A stretch of DNA of 17,648 nucleotides from Chryseobacterium gleum (GTDB lineage: Bacteria > Bacteroidota > Bacteroidia > Flavobacteriales_D > Sanyastnellaceae): positions 1-17,648 of the forward strand of contig CALQJP020000020.1 of NCBI GenBank assembly GCA_943330925.2, given 5' to 3'. Numbering within the stretch: position 1 is the first letter of the stretch; every line of letters begins with the position of its first letter. Below the pieces are notes generated by a model that searched no databases, was not told the DNA's origin, and saw nothing but the letters and a program-made list of their open reading frames with translations. The translations under genes and the position numbers were made by a program. Below, in pieces: positions 8,354 to 16,393 of the stretch.

Positions 8354-10549
8354 CTACTTGCGGCGGAAACGAATTAAAAATTCCGTTCCGTTTGACTGAT
8401 CGACCTTCACGGTCGCATCAATTTGCTCCAATAAAGCATAAACCAATTGAATGCCCAGTGAGTTGTTTTTCTCGAACGCGAAGTCTTTGGGTAAACCCAC
8501 ACCATCATCCTTCACGGCTAGAATTACCTCATCCTTTTCCTCCCGCAGTATTATGGTCAGCGTTCCCTTTTTACGCCCTTTAAAAGCATACTTCAAAGCA
8601 TTGCTGACTAGCTCATTGATGATGAGGCCGCAGGGTATAGCTTGGTCCAGATTCAAGCCAACCGAATGCATGTCGGGAACAAAATCAACACGGGTAGCAG
8701 GGGTGCGATAGCTCTGTATAAGGTTTGACGCTATCGTCTTAATGTAGTCCATGAACTCCAAACGACTGAAATCGGCCGTGCGATAGATCGTTTCATGTAT
8801 GAACGACATGCTTTTGATTCGCTGCTGGCTTTCACGCAAAATCTCGAGCGTTTTCGGGTCGTTCACATACGAAGACTGAAGATTCAAAATACTGGAAATG
8901 ACTTGCAAATTGTTTTTCACACGGTGATGTACCTCTTGCAACAACACCTCTTTCTCCTTCAGTGAATCGCGTATTTTTCTGTCTATCTCCTTGCGCTCTG
9001 TGTTGTCATAAACAAGACATGACAACTCCTCCAACTTTCCGTGTAAATAAACCGGATTCAAAAAACATTGCCACCATACCGTTTCGTTCTTCTCATTCTT
9101 CAGTGGTAATTCAAATTGCTGTGGCCGTCCCTTAAAACCATTGTTAAAGGCCTGAAGCTGTCCTTGATAAAAATTGTGGTCGACATGGCGTTGCAGAATT
9201 GCCATGATATTCTCAGACAGTTTAACCTCTTCACCAAAAGAAGACGCCATGTTTTTGATGAAATTGGCATTCAGTTCCGTAATCTCAAAATCATGATTGA
9301 GCGTCCACATCATCAGGTTTTCAGTACTGTTGAATATAGATTCGATCTTGGCCGTTTGCTCAAGTGTTTGCCGCTGCTGTTGCTCTAGCTTCAACTGTGT
9401 AGCCCTGTGCTCATCAATTTCCGCCTTGAGGGCGGCATTTATTTCTTCGACAAAACGAACGCGAATTTGCTCCTGTAACAGCTTGTTTCGGTCGGTAATG
9501 TTGTCGATTGTAACTTGAATAGAGGGGCGATTCTCGTAGACCGTTAGTGTTGATTTAATCTCAACATCAATAATCTCCTGCCCGGAATTAACCATTTGAA
9601 CCTCTTTGCTAACTGCATCACCTCCCTCTCTGATAATTTGCAAATCACTAAGCACCTCTTCACGGTAGTCTTTTTCTACATAATTCTCGAATGCGTCACC
9701 AAACACTTCGTCTTCGTCACTTACCCCAAAGAGCTTACATGCTGCCTGATTCAAATATTGGATTTTACCATCGGTGAGGATTACGACCCCGTTGGGTGAG
9801 TCTTCAAGCAACCGCTGGAAGCTTACCAAACTTTGATGCAGCGCTTGTTCCGTGCGTTTTCTGTTGCTGATATCGTTGAAAACCAACGCCAATGTGCGCC
9901 TTCCCCTGAACTGGAGATAACTTCCCGTTATCTCCAAAAAAATCATTCTACCTGAAGTATCAGTCGATCGAACCTCATTTCGATTAATCGTTGATATTTC
10001 AGCGCTTGCCATAATGCGTTGTATATCGCTTGTTGAAAGAAGTTCATTGAGTTTTCTTTTACACACCAACTCACTGTTTTCAATACTGAAAATTCTCGCC
10101 AACTGTTCATTGGCATCTACGATCATTCCTTCCTGAATGAAACAAACTCCTTCTGAGGCTACATCAGCGAGTGTTTTAAATCGCTGCTCACTCTCCTCTA
10201 ATTCACTCTCAATTGTCTTTTTGTTGGTTGGTACATCGAACACACGGAGCAAGCCAAGCGTCTTATTTCCATACTGAACACGAGTTATGTAGATCCACTT
10301 TTGCTGAGCTTCTTCCAACAATGAAGAAAAGCCGAACTCGTTTACTTCATTCTCGACTCTTGCGATTTTTTCACGTGGCACATCCTTCCAAAGTAAACCA
10401 TGAAAAACCCGAGCCACTACTTCACTTTTCGAATAGTTGAAGTAATCACAAAATTCTTGATTCGCATCCAGAATTACCATAGAAGGCCATTCCAATAATG
10501 CGAGTTTATCGACCGGATGATTGAGTATTTCAGTTAAGTAATCGTTCAT
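8354..10549 (-). CDS. Soluble multi-PAS sensor histidine kinase, HisKA_2 type
   Basis: The 731-residue protein has no signal peptide or membrane segment, so it should be cytoplasmic. I read four PAS-like domains: about 10-108 (diverged), 121-230, 241-355 and 400-520, with a charged glutamine-rich coiled coil at about 355-400 before the last. The HisKA_2 dimerisation domain follows (537-613), with EVHHRVKNNLQ, where the His before Arg (His542) is the expected phosphoacceptor. The HATPase_c domain (635-729) has the N box NELVSNALKYAF (Asn645, Asn650) and G1 box DDGVGLP (from Asp681). Residues needed for catalysis look intact. The ATG overlaps the TGA of the MORN gene by four bases (ATGA), and the LytTR regulator follows. 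The signal sensed by the PAS domains is not evident. Confidence 0.92.
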   Translation of the reverse strand: MNDYLTEILNHPVDKLALLEWPSMVILDANQEFCDYFNYSKSEVVARVFHGLLWKDVPREKIARVENEVNEFGFSSLLEEAQQKWIYITRVQYGNKTLGLLRVFDVPTNKKTIESELEESEQRFKTLADVASEGVCFIQEGMIVDANEQLARIFSIENSELVCKRKLNELLSTSDIQRIMASAEISTINRNEVRSTDTSGRMIFLEITGSYLQFRGRRTLALVFNDISNRKRTEQALHQSLVSFQRLLEDSPNGVVILTDGKIQYLNQAACKLFGVSDEDEVFGDAFENYVEKDYREEVLSDLQIIREGGDAVSKEVQMVNSGQEIIDVEIKSTLTVYENRPSIQVTIDNITDRNKLLQEQIRVRFVEEINAALKAEIDEHRATQLKLEQQQRQTLEQTAKIESIFNSTENLMMWTLNHDFEITELNANFIKNMASSFGEEVKLSENIMAILQRHVDHNFYQGQLQAFNNGFKGRPQQFELPLKNEKNETVWWQCFLNPVYLHGKLEELSCLVYDNTERKEIDRKIRDSLKEKEVLLQEVHHRVKNNLQVISSILNLQSSYVNDPKTLEILRESQQRIKSMSFIHETIYRTADFSRLEFMDYIKTIASNLIQSYRTPATRVDFVPDMHSVGLNLDQAIPCGLIINELVSNALKYAFKGRKKGTLTIILREEKDEVILAVKDDGVGLPKDFAFEKNNSLGIQLVYALLEQIDATVKVDQSNGTEFLIRFRRK

Positions 10550-12057
10550 TCCTCCTCTGTTTCCGGTAATCTTATTTTTTGTCCATTGATGCGTACAACT
10601 TTCCCTTCCACATAATCCAATTGCATAGCCGGAAAACCATTGGTATCATAATAATCCCAGCGACCATCCATCTCTCCTCCTTCGTATTTTCCGGTCATTT
10701 CAACCTGACCATTGACATACCAGTACTTATGACGATTAATGGGGATTCCCGATTGAAATTCACCTTCAAACATTTTCTTTCCTTCGCCATAATACCATAC
10801 CCACAGACCATCGCGTTCACCATCCAGGTACTGACCTTCTTCTATATGGTCATTGACCGTCAATTTCCATTTTCCATTTCTGGCACCCGCTGAAAATTCA
10901 CCCTCGTTTATTACGACACCCACCGTATCATACTCGATAGAAGTTCCATCCTCTTTGCCATTTCGATACATTTCTTCTCGGTGCAACTGGCCATTGAAAT
11001 AATACCACTTCCAAGCTCCCGTGGGCCAGTCCATCTTATAAACACCGGATTGCTCTGTTTTTCCGTTGGTAAAAAAGTATGTCCAGTTGCCCTCTCTTAA
11101 ACCATATACATACTTACCCTGTGCTCGTACTTTTCCATCGGGATAGAATAACTTCCACTCGCCGATACGACGGCCCAAACTGTCGATCATGCCTTCACCC
11201 ACTAACAGATTATTATCATAAAGCAATCCGCCTGTTTCATTTCCGCCTTCGTCATACACCCTAAAGTTTCCTTGTTTCTTTCCCTCCCGGTAGGTGCCCA
11301 TTTCCTTTAAAGATCCATTCGGATGGTATTCCTTTCGAATATCCAATATTGCTGTGGAAGCATCATCCACTATCAACACGTCGTTTTCGTAACGCTCCAA
11401 TTTTTCCAACTCTCCTTTTTTATTGAAAAACTTAAAAACACCATTTTTCATTCCGGCCAACCAATTGCCCTCCTGGCGCATTTTACCGTCTTCATAGAGG
11501 TCTCTCCACACCCCTGTTCGCTTGCCTTGACTATCGTAACGATTGATTTTCTCCTCAGTGTAGATAAATCCGTTTTTATAGGTCATCACTGTGATTACCC
11601 TTCCGTCACGATCGTATTCCGTTGCCTTTCCCTCTTCCTTATTATTTTCAAAGACACCTGTCTTTTTAAGCTCTCCACTTGCATAATACCAATTGGCTAC
11701 TCCGCTCCGAATGTTGTTTTTGTAGGTATATTCCTCAACGCATCGCCCTTCCTGATCAAAAATTCGTTCCCAACCGTTGCGCACATCATCCCGATACGAA
11801 ATTGATTTTTGAATTACTCCCTTCTCACTGTAGAAATTCCACGTGGAGTCGAGTTGAAAGTTCTTTCGATTGCCTTCCGTTTTCATCTGGCCGGAAGGGT
11901 AATACGTTTTCCAATATCCATCGGGTTTACCATCCCTGAGCATTCCTTCACTGCTCAACATCCCGTTTTCATAACGGTACTGGGTGAACTGGGGCTGTGC
12001 CTTGAGGGCATGCACCGCAATCCAACACAACATCGATATGATTAAACCTCCTTTCAT
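10546..12057 (-). CDS. Exported MORN-variant (YwqK-like) repeat protein
   Basis: The 503-residue protein begins with a signal-peptide-like segment (about residues 1-21, ending ALKAQ). The rest is about 18-19 tandem repeats of 22-26 residues with the pattern Y-x-x-G-x-x-x-x-x-G-x-Y-x-x-G-x-x-x-G-x-W-x-x-Y, for example YPDGKVRAQGKYVYGLREGN. This is the MORN-variant repeat seen in many Bacteroidota proteins annotated as toxin-antitoxin YwqK component; that label is inherited and I see no toxin gene here. Such repeats build elongated beta-hairpin scaffolds, so a binding or scaffolding role in the periplasm or on the cell surface is plausible. It is the first gene of an operon with the kinase and LytTR regulator. 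The start is the first ATG and gives the best signal peptide. Confidence 0.88.
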   Translation of the reverse strand: MKGGLIISMLCWIAVHALKAQPQFTQYRYENGMLSSEGMLRDGKPDGYWKTYYPSGQMKTEGNRKNFQLDSTWNFYSEKGVIQKSISYRDDVRNGWERIFDQEGRCVEEYTYKNNIRSGVANWYYASGELKKTGVFENNKEEGKATEYDRDGRVITVMTYKNGFIYTEEKINRYDSQGKRTGVWRDLYEDGKMRQEGNWLAGMKNGVFKFFNKKGELEKLERYENDVLIVDDASTAILDIRKEYHPNGSLKEMGTYREGKKQGNFRVYDEGGNETGGLLYDNNLLVGEGMIDSLGRRIGEWKLFYPDGKVRAQGKYVYGLREGNWTYFFTNGKTEQSGVYKMDWPTGAWKWYYFNGQLHREEMYRNGKEDGTSIEYDTVGVVINEGEFSAGARNGKWKLTVNDHIEEGQYLDGERDGLWVWYYGEGKKMFEGEFQSGIPINRHKYWYVNGQVEMTGKYEGGEMDGRWDYYDTNGFPAMQLDYVEGKVVRINGQKIRLPETEEE

Positions 12058-12064
12058 CGTTCGA

Positions 12065-12072
12065 CAAAGCTA
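12065..12072 (-). promoter_or_regulatory. Candidate -7 box for the MORN-kinase-regulator operon
   Basis: Leftward the sequence reads TAGCTTTG, an exact fit to TAnnTTTG, ending only seven bases before the MORN ATG at 12057. A start of transcription at the usual distance would give a nearly leaderless mRNA. No convincing TTTG is found at -33, so the match could be chance. Confidence 0.3.
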
Positions 12073-12120
12073 TTCCTTCAAATCAGATTTGACATCATCC
12101 ATTTCTTTTTCTTTTCAGTT

Positions 12121-12162
12121 CAATAAATGATATTATATATTTAAATAGTTAGTTATAGTTTA
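12121..12162. other. AT-rich segment, candidate DNA unwinding element
   Basis: Of 42 bases I count five G or C (about 88% AT), including an uninterrupted run of A and T at 12131-12146. It is the most AT-rich stretch I noticed in the window and lies about 130 bp from the DnaA-box cluster. It could equally be the upstream promoter element of the MORN operon. It does not contain regular DnaA-trio repeats. Confidence 0.4.
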
Positions 12163-12290
12163 ATGGTCTGTTGGTGTGATGTATAAGTTCTTCCCCTTTC
12201 CCTTGCATACGTAGTTTATACAATGGACAACCCTTCTAATTAACAAGTTTCTAGGCCATGATTTTTATGATAGTCAACTGAATAGTCCTG

Positions 12291-12299
12291 TTATACACA
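12291..12299 (+). promoter_or_regulatory. Perfect DnaA box TTATACACA
   Basis: The 9-mer fits the DnaA-box consensus TTATNCACA exactly. Its start is 12 bp before that of a reverse 8/9 match (12303-12311). A second pair of reverse near matches (12354 and 12366) has the same 12-bp offset, and the two pairs are 63 bp apart. A single perfect box can occur by chance; the clustering is what gives weight. Confidence 0.5.
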
Positions 12300-12500
12300 T
12301 GGTATGGATAACCTGGATTGTTTGAAAAAAGGCTGTTGATGAAACCGGTGAATTGTGCATACAGTTGTGAATGGTGTAATGGAATTATGACAAAACTTAG
12401 GAGTTGTTTTCTGTTGCAATGGTGTATGCGCAGAGGTCGTCTCAAAAACCAAATAAAGTTTCAAGCAGTTCTTCAATAGTATTTCACAAAAAATCATGTC

Positions 12501-12529
12501 TTTAGATGATAAGTGTCGTTTTATTTTTG
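12501..12529 (+). promoter_or_regulatory. Candidate promoter of the rpiB operon
   Basis: TATTTTTG at 12522-12529 fits the Bacteroidota -7 box TAnnTTTG. TTTA at 12501-12504, a 3/4 match to the -33 TTTG, lies 17 bp upstream. The predicted start would be near 12536, about 43 bases before the rpiB ATG. The near-palindrome CTGATTATCAG (12536-12546) covers that point and might be an operator. Confidence 0.45.
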
Positions 12530-12578
12530 ATGCTTCTGATTATCAGTAATATTCAATCTAAATCATTCATAAAGAGCA

Positions 12579-13007
12579 ATGCAAACAATTCATATTGGTT
12601 CCGATCATGCCGGTTTTGCTTTGAAGCAAGTACTGAAGGAATATCTAAACGAAAGGTACGAGATAAAGGATTATGGTCCGAATACAGCGGATAGTGTGGA
12701 TTATCCTGATTATGCGCATCCGGTTGCAGACGCAGTGGAAAAGCAAGGAGGTTTGGGCATCTTGATATGCGGTTCGGCCAATGGTGTGGCCATGGCGGCA
12801 AATAAACACCAGGGCATTCGAGCGGCAATTTGCTGGTTACCTGAAATTGCAGCGTTGTCGCGTCAGCACAACGATGCAAATATTGTGTGTGTTCCGGCGA
12901 GGTTTGTAAGTGAGGCCCAAGGCATTGAAATAGTAGAGGTTTTTTTGACCACACTTTTTGAAGGTGGTCGTCATGACAACCGAGTAAAAAAGATAGCATG
13001 CGTATAA
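12579..13007 (+). CDS. rpiB: Ribose-5-phosphate isomerase B
   Basis: The 142-residue length is typical of RpiB. The N-terminus IHIGSDHAGFALK carries the SDHAG phosphate/substrate-binding motif (Asp9, His10). The catalytic Cys64 sits in GILICGSANGVAMAANKH, where SANG replaces the TGIG of the E. coli enzyme. The late HNDANIVCVPARF motif contains His97, in line with the histidine of the family's HNxAN motif. The enzyme interconverts ribose 5-phosphate and ribulose 5-phosphate in the non-oxidative pentose phosphate pathway, in the cytoplasm. The gene starts after the long gap and its last ten bases overlap the M28 peptidase gene, so it is the first gene of a three-gene operon. The related family member LacAB is excluded by context and by the motif pattern, though not tested. 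Confidence 0.93.
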   Translation: MQTIHIGSDHAGFALKQVLKEYLNERYEIKDYGPNTADSVDYPDYAHPVADAVEKQGGLGILICGSANGVAMAANKHQGIRAAICWLPEIAALSRQHNDANIVCVPARFVSEAQGIEIVEVFLTTLFEGGRHDNRVKKIACV

Positions 13008-14584
13008 GAACAGTGTTATTGGTCGCGGTGATATTTCACGTGGATCATTTGTTGGCGCAAGTCAACGATAGTGTAGCGGTGCGTATGGCAAATACGATTC
13101 AGGCAGCGCAACTGAAAAAACACGTGTATACCTTGGCTTCCGATGAGTTTGAAGGAAGAGAAACGGGTACACCCGGGCAAGACAAGGCTGCGGCCTATAT
13201 CTCTACCTATTATGAGTCGCTCGGGATGAAGCCCGTCAACAACGGCAGTTGGTATCAAACGTACCCACTGAAACGAGAAACAAACTTAGGTTCTTACGCT
13301 CAGGCGAAGGGTGAAACGTTTGCGTTTTTAGATCACTTCTATTTTTTTGGGATGGATGCTATGGAGCTTCAAACGCAACAAGTCGTGTTTGCCGGTTATG
13401 GAATACAGGATAAGCGCCATAACGATTACAAGAAAATCAAAAACCTGGAGAAGAATACCTGGATAATGTGCTTGCAGGGTGAACCTATAAATAAGAAGGG
13501 AAAGAGCAAAATATCGGGAAGCAATGAAACTTCTGATTGGAATGACGATGTTTTTTTGAAAGCGGAGGCAGCAAGAAAGGCAGGTGCATCGGCTTTGCTT
13601 ATAGTGAATACGAACTATGAAATGTACATGCGACGCGTTCGGTATTGGCTTGAACAGCCACGCATGGTATTGGAGCGCGACCAGAAAACAGCTGAGCCGA
13701 ATGAGATACCAATTATTTATGTATCGCCTGTTTTTGCCAATGCATTGTTGAAGGAATCGGGTGTTACCATCGAAGCGACGCAGGAAAAATTGAATAGGGG
13801 TAAGATGACGAAACCAGCGTCAATTAAGGGACCCGTGCTTTTTCATGTGGAACAGAAAATTGAGCGCATAGAGGCGGAGAATGTGCTTGCCTTCATTGAG
13901 GGTAGTGATCCCGTATTGAAGAAGGAGGTAGTTGTGGTTTCAGCCCATTACGATCACGTGGGCATTATCAACGGACAAATACACAATGGAGCAGATGATG
14001 ATGCCAGTGGAACATCGGCTGCGATGGAAATAGGCGAAGCATTTAACCAGGCAAGGAAGGAGGGAAAGGGGGCAAAAAGAAGCGTATTGGTATTGCATGT
14101 GAGTGGCGAAGAAAAGGGCTTATTGGGAAGTGAGTGGTATTCTGATCATCCGGTATATCCTCTGAGCACAACCGTTTGCGATTTGAACATTGATATGATT
14201 GGTCGCATCGACCCCGAACATAAAGACTCAAACTATGTCTATTTGATAGGTTCAGACAAGCTCAGCACAGATCTCCATAAAATCTCGGAGCAATGCAACA
14301 AAGCGTATACTAATCTGGTGTTGGATTATACCTATAATAGTCCTGATGATCCTAATCGTTTTTACTATCGAAGCGACCACTATAATTTTGCGAAACACAA
14401 TATTCCGGTGATTTTCTATTTTAGTGGTGTGCATGAAGATTACCATAAGCCTGGTGATGACGCGCACAAAATTTTGTACAATAAAATGGAAACCATAACA
14501 CGACTCGTTTTTCATACCGCCTGGAACGTTGCAAATCGTGATGAGCGCTTGAAAGTAGACGTGGTAAGTGATTTTAAAAACTAA
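12998..14584 (+). CDS. Exported M28-family zinc metallopeptidase with PA-like insertion
   Basis: The 528-residue protein starts with a signal peptide ending about LLAQ (residue 21). A helical N-terminal part (30-90, with SDEFEGRETGTPGQDKAAAY) is followed by a PA-type domain (about 125-285) and the M28 catalytic domain (about 290-515). Expected dinuclear zinc ligands are all present: His317 in SAHYDHVG, Asp333 in GADDDASG, Glu372 next to the catalytic base Glu371 in SGEEKGLLGS, Asp399 in NIDMIG and His483 in EDYHKPGDD. It should act as an aminopeptidase-like hydrolase in the periplasm or outside the cell; the preferred substrate is not known. Its ATG lies within the rpiB gene (10-bp overlap), and the next gene begins five bases after its stop. 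Confidence 0.9.
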   Translation: MRIRTVLLVAVIFHVDHLLAQVNDSVAVRMANTIQAAQLKKHVYTLASDEFEGRETGTPGQDKAAAYISTYYESLGMKPVNNGSWYQTYPLKRETNLGSYAQAKGETFAFLDHFYFFGMDAMELQTQQVVFAGYGIQDKRHNDYKKIKNLEKNTWIMCLQGEPINKKGKSKISGSNETSDWNDDVFLKAEAARKAGASALLIVNTNYEMYMRRVRYWLEQPRMVLERDQKTAEPNEIPIIYVSPVFANALLKESGVTIEATQEKLNRGKMTKPASIKGPVLFHVEQKIERIEAENVLAFIEGSDPVLKKEVVVVSAHYDHVGIINGQIHNGADDDASGTSAAMEIGEAFNQARKEGKGAKRSVLVLHVSGEEKGLLGSEWYSDHPVYPLSTTVCDLNIDMIGRIDPEHKDSNYVYLIGSDKLSTDLHKISEQCNKAYTNLVLDYTYNSPDDPNRFYYRSDHYNFAKHNIPVIFYFSGVHEDYHKPGDDAHKILYNKMETITRLVFHTAWNVANRDERLKVDVVSDFKN

Positions 14585-14589
14585 TACAG

Positions 14590-15171
14590 ATGAAAAAAAC
14601 ACTTCTTTTTACATCCTTAGTTTGGATGCTTTTGTTTTCGCTAAACGCACAAGCTCAAAAGGCAACGCAAGACGAGGCCGCAACTGAGCCGGAAAGAAAG
14701 AACTATTCAAAGCACGGAATTGGCGCTGTGCTGAGCTCAGCCAATGGAAAGGGATTAGCCTACCGCTACTGGCCAAAAACATTTGGTGTGCAGGTCTCGT
14801 TTATTCCGGTTGCCTCAAACAATGAGAAATTCTATAACACCGGAATCACGGGTTATGCTCGACTCAAGAAATACAGCGTGGGTGAATTGTTTCTTCACGC
14901 AGGTGTGGAATACCAGTATCAGACATTCGAACAATATGATTATTACAGTTATACCTCTTCGTATTATGAGGCCTATAAAGTGATATCCAACGGCGTAAAC
15001 GTCGGTTTTGGTCCGGGTTATCATTTTGAATTGAAGCCGGTCAGTTTTGATCTTTTTCTGGGATACGGAGCGTACATCCGCGATGAGTCGAGTGACACGC
15101 CCAATGCCCAACTGAACGACCGTCAGTTGATGACTGTTTCCGGTGGGTTTGCTGTCTTCCTGAATCTGTAA
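14590..15171 (+). CDS. Small secreted outer-membrane beta-barrel-like protein, function unknown
   Basis: The 193-residue protein has a clear signal peptide ending ANAQAQ-like (LNAQAQ, residue 23). A short polar, charged linker (about 24-40) follows, then a region of alternating hydrophobic and aromatic residues with glycine turns, such as VGFGPGYHFELKPVSFDLFL. The chain ends in a strand, GGFAVFLNL. This looks like a small eight-stranded outer-membrane barrel, but no specific family is recognised. A tyrosine-rich loop (YDYYSYTSSYYEAYK, about residues 118-132) is notable and may face the outside. It is the last gene of the rpiB operon, and its stop abuts the stop of the converging redoxin gene. 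Confidence 0.75.
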   Translation: MKKTLLFTSLVWMLLFSLNAQAQKATQDEAATEPERKNYSKHGIGAVLSSANGKGLAYRYWPKTFGVQVSFIPVASNNEKFYNTGITGYARLKKYSVGELFLHAGVEYQYQTFEQYDYYSYTSSYYEAYKVISNGVNVGFGPGYHFELKPVSFDLFLGYGAYIRDESSDTPNAQLNDRQLMTVSGGFAVFLNL

Positions 15172-16365
15172 TTATTCCCGAAGTAAATCGGCGACCAGGG
15201 TTTTTATTTCCGCGGAATGTTTCGCGTATTCGTGGTGTGTTCCCGGCCCATAAAAGCCTGTATACACGCGGCGTATAGTGCCTTTCTTATCAATGAAAAT
15301 GGTAGTTGGGAATGAGTGAACCTCGGCCAGAAAACCGAGTTTTTTTTGCGCTTCTTCTTTGCTCGACTTGCCTCCGTAATAAAACGGATACGGTAAGCCA
15401 AGTTGTTTGAACTGATTGCTCACGCGATTGCAAGCAACCTGGATGTCGTCGCCGCGTTCAAACGCAACCGGAATAACCTGAAGGCCCTTTTCATTGTGTT
15501 CATCATAAAGCTCTTTCAAAAAGCGGCTTTCATCGGTGCAGTTGGGACACCACGAACCCATAATTTGAATAATACTGACGTGGTTTTTCCACGTGGAAGA
15601 ATCGAATTGAACAGAACCTAACCCACTATTCAAAACAGTGAATTGTGGATTGCTGTTTACAAGCAGCGTTGTGATGCTGTAAGGGTTGCGAAGGGTGTTG
15701 CCCATGCTTTTAACAGCCTGCCATTTTTCCTTCCAGTGTTTACCGCTTAGAAATACACCGTTGGTTATGCTATCGCCCTGCATTCTGCCACCGAGGTAAA
15801 ACAAGTGTGTACCATCGAACGCCGACAACCAAATGGAGTCGTTGTTTATTTCGCCCACCAGGTAGCGGTAATCGCCCGTTTCGGTAAGTATGGTGCCCGT
15901 AATGATATTGGATCTTTTTTGCAATACTGCAATGCCTTTGCTCATTTCAGTTGAGTCGCCGGGTGAGAAAACAACTTCATAGGAAAGGTCTTCAATTGGA
16001 TTGTCGCACCCAATAGCTGATTTTTTGGTTCCTACAAAAGGAATGCTGTAAGCAACGCGAGAGTGGTCTGTCCACTCACCGAACAAACTGTCGTTGCGCC
16101 AGCAACCTTTAATGGATGAGTCGAACAAGGGTAGTTGCACGAAAAAAGAGTCGTTTCGGATTATGACAGATTCTAAACGAATGGCCTCCTCGGAGTTGAT
16201 GATGTGCCAACCGGTTGTGTCATTAATGTCCAATCGCGCAGGAATAACCCCATTCTCTGTGTTGAAAAACAAGGTGTAATGTCCAGGTGTTGGAGATGAC
16301 GTTCTGTTGGAGCACGCCAGCAATGTGAAACACACAACAAGGAAAAGAAGGAAACGCACAGACAA
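15172..16365 (-). CDS. TlpA-type thioredoxin-like lipoprotein
   Basis: The 397-residue protein begins with a lipoprotein signal peptide whose lipobox is LLAC (Cys18). Residues about 28-225 form two beta-rich stretches (such as DSFFVQLPLFDS and TGDYRYLVGEINNDSIWLSAFDG), as in the N-terminal region of large Bacteroidota redoxins. The C-terminal domain (about 235-397) is a thioredoxin fold with the redox pair WCPNC (Cys273, Cys276) and cis-Pro353 in FPTTIF. It probably reduces disulfides in the periplasm while anchored to a membrane; its partner is unknown. No ATG is available before the lipobox: the frame starts with TTG (16363-16365) or GTG (16357-16359), with an in-frame TAA just upstream at 16372-16374. 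It diverges from the desaturase gene. Confidence 0.85.
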   Translation of the reverse strand: MSVRFLLFLVVCFTLLACSNRTSSPTPGHYTLFFNTENGVIPARLDINDTTGWHIINSEEAIRLESVIIRNDSFFVQLPLFDSSIKGCWRNDSLFGEWTDHSRVAYSIPFVGTKKSAIGCDNPIEDLSYEVVFSPGDSTEMSKGIAVLQKRSNIITGTILTETGDYRYLVGEINNDSIWLSAFDGTHLFYLGGRMQGDSITNGVFLSGKHWKEKWQAVKSMGNTLRNPYSITTLLVNSNPQFTVLNSGLGSVQFDSSTWKNHVSIIQIMGSWCPNCTDESRFLKELYDEHNEKGLQVIPVAFERGDDIQVACNRVSNQFKQLGLPYPFYYGGKSSKEEAQKKLGFLAEVHSFPTTIFIDKKGTIRRVYTGFYGPGTHHEYAKHSAEIKTLVADLLRE

Positions 16366-16393
16366 GGTATATTAAAAAAACACTAAACTAAGC

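Larger units (their letters stand above)
12058..12578. other. 521-bp gene-free region, candidate chromosomal origin (oriC)
   Basis: I find no supportable gene, tRNA or hairpin terminator here; small frames on both strands look random. Genes diverge from it on both sides. An 88% AT stretch lies at 12121-12162. A cluster of DnaA-box-like 9-mers lies at 12291-12374: TTATACACA (perfect, 12291), TATGGATAA (8/9 reverse, 12303), TGTGCATAC (8/9 reverse, 12354) and TGTGAATGG (7/9 reverse, 12366). The 9-mer AATGGTGTA occurs twice (12370 and 12418). By hand count the plus strand has G32 C42 at 12061-12300 and G55 C29 at 12301-12540. Together with the skew of flanking genes this suggests oriC, but a plain divergent promoter region with chance motifs is the alternative. 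Confidence 0.5.

Noticed and set aside
10546..10560. A strong Shine-Dalgarno-like run (AGAGGAGG) just before the kinase ATG
   Set aside because: It lies only one base from the ATG, too close to work in initiation, and is explained by the Glu codons that end the MORN protein. Coupling through the ATGA overlap is more likely.
12046..12055. A perfect AAGGAGGT inside the first codons of the MORN gene, which might serve an internal ATG at codon 9
   Set aside because: The spacing to codon 9 is about 13 bases, too long, and that start would remove the positively charged beginning of the signal peptide.
10546..12057. Toxin-antitoxin system, because YwqK-like MORN proteins are often labelled so
   Set aside because: No small toxin-like gene is next to it; neighbours are a kinase and a response regulator. 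The label is an inherited annotation.
12126..12165. DnaA-trio array (repeated TAG-type triplets) in the AT-rich segment
   Set aside because: TAG and GTT words occur but not in a steady three-base register, and no DnaA box sits directly beside them.
12251..12497. Small minus-strand frames of 64-68 residues in the long gap
   Set aside because: Composition looks random, no start signal is evident, the frames overlap each other, and they cover the DnaA-like cluster.
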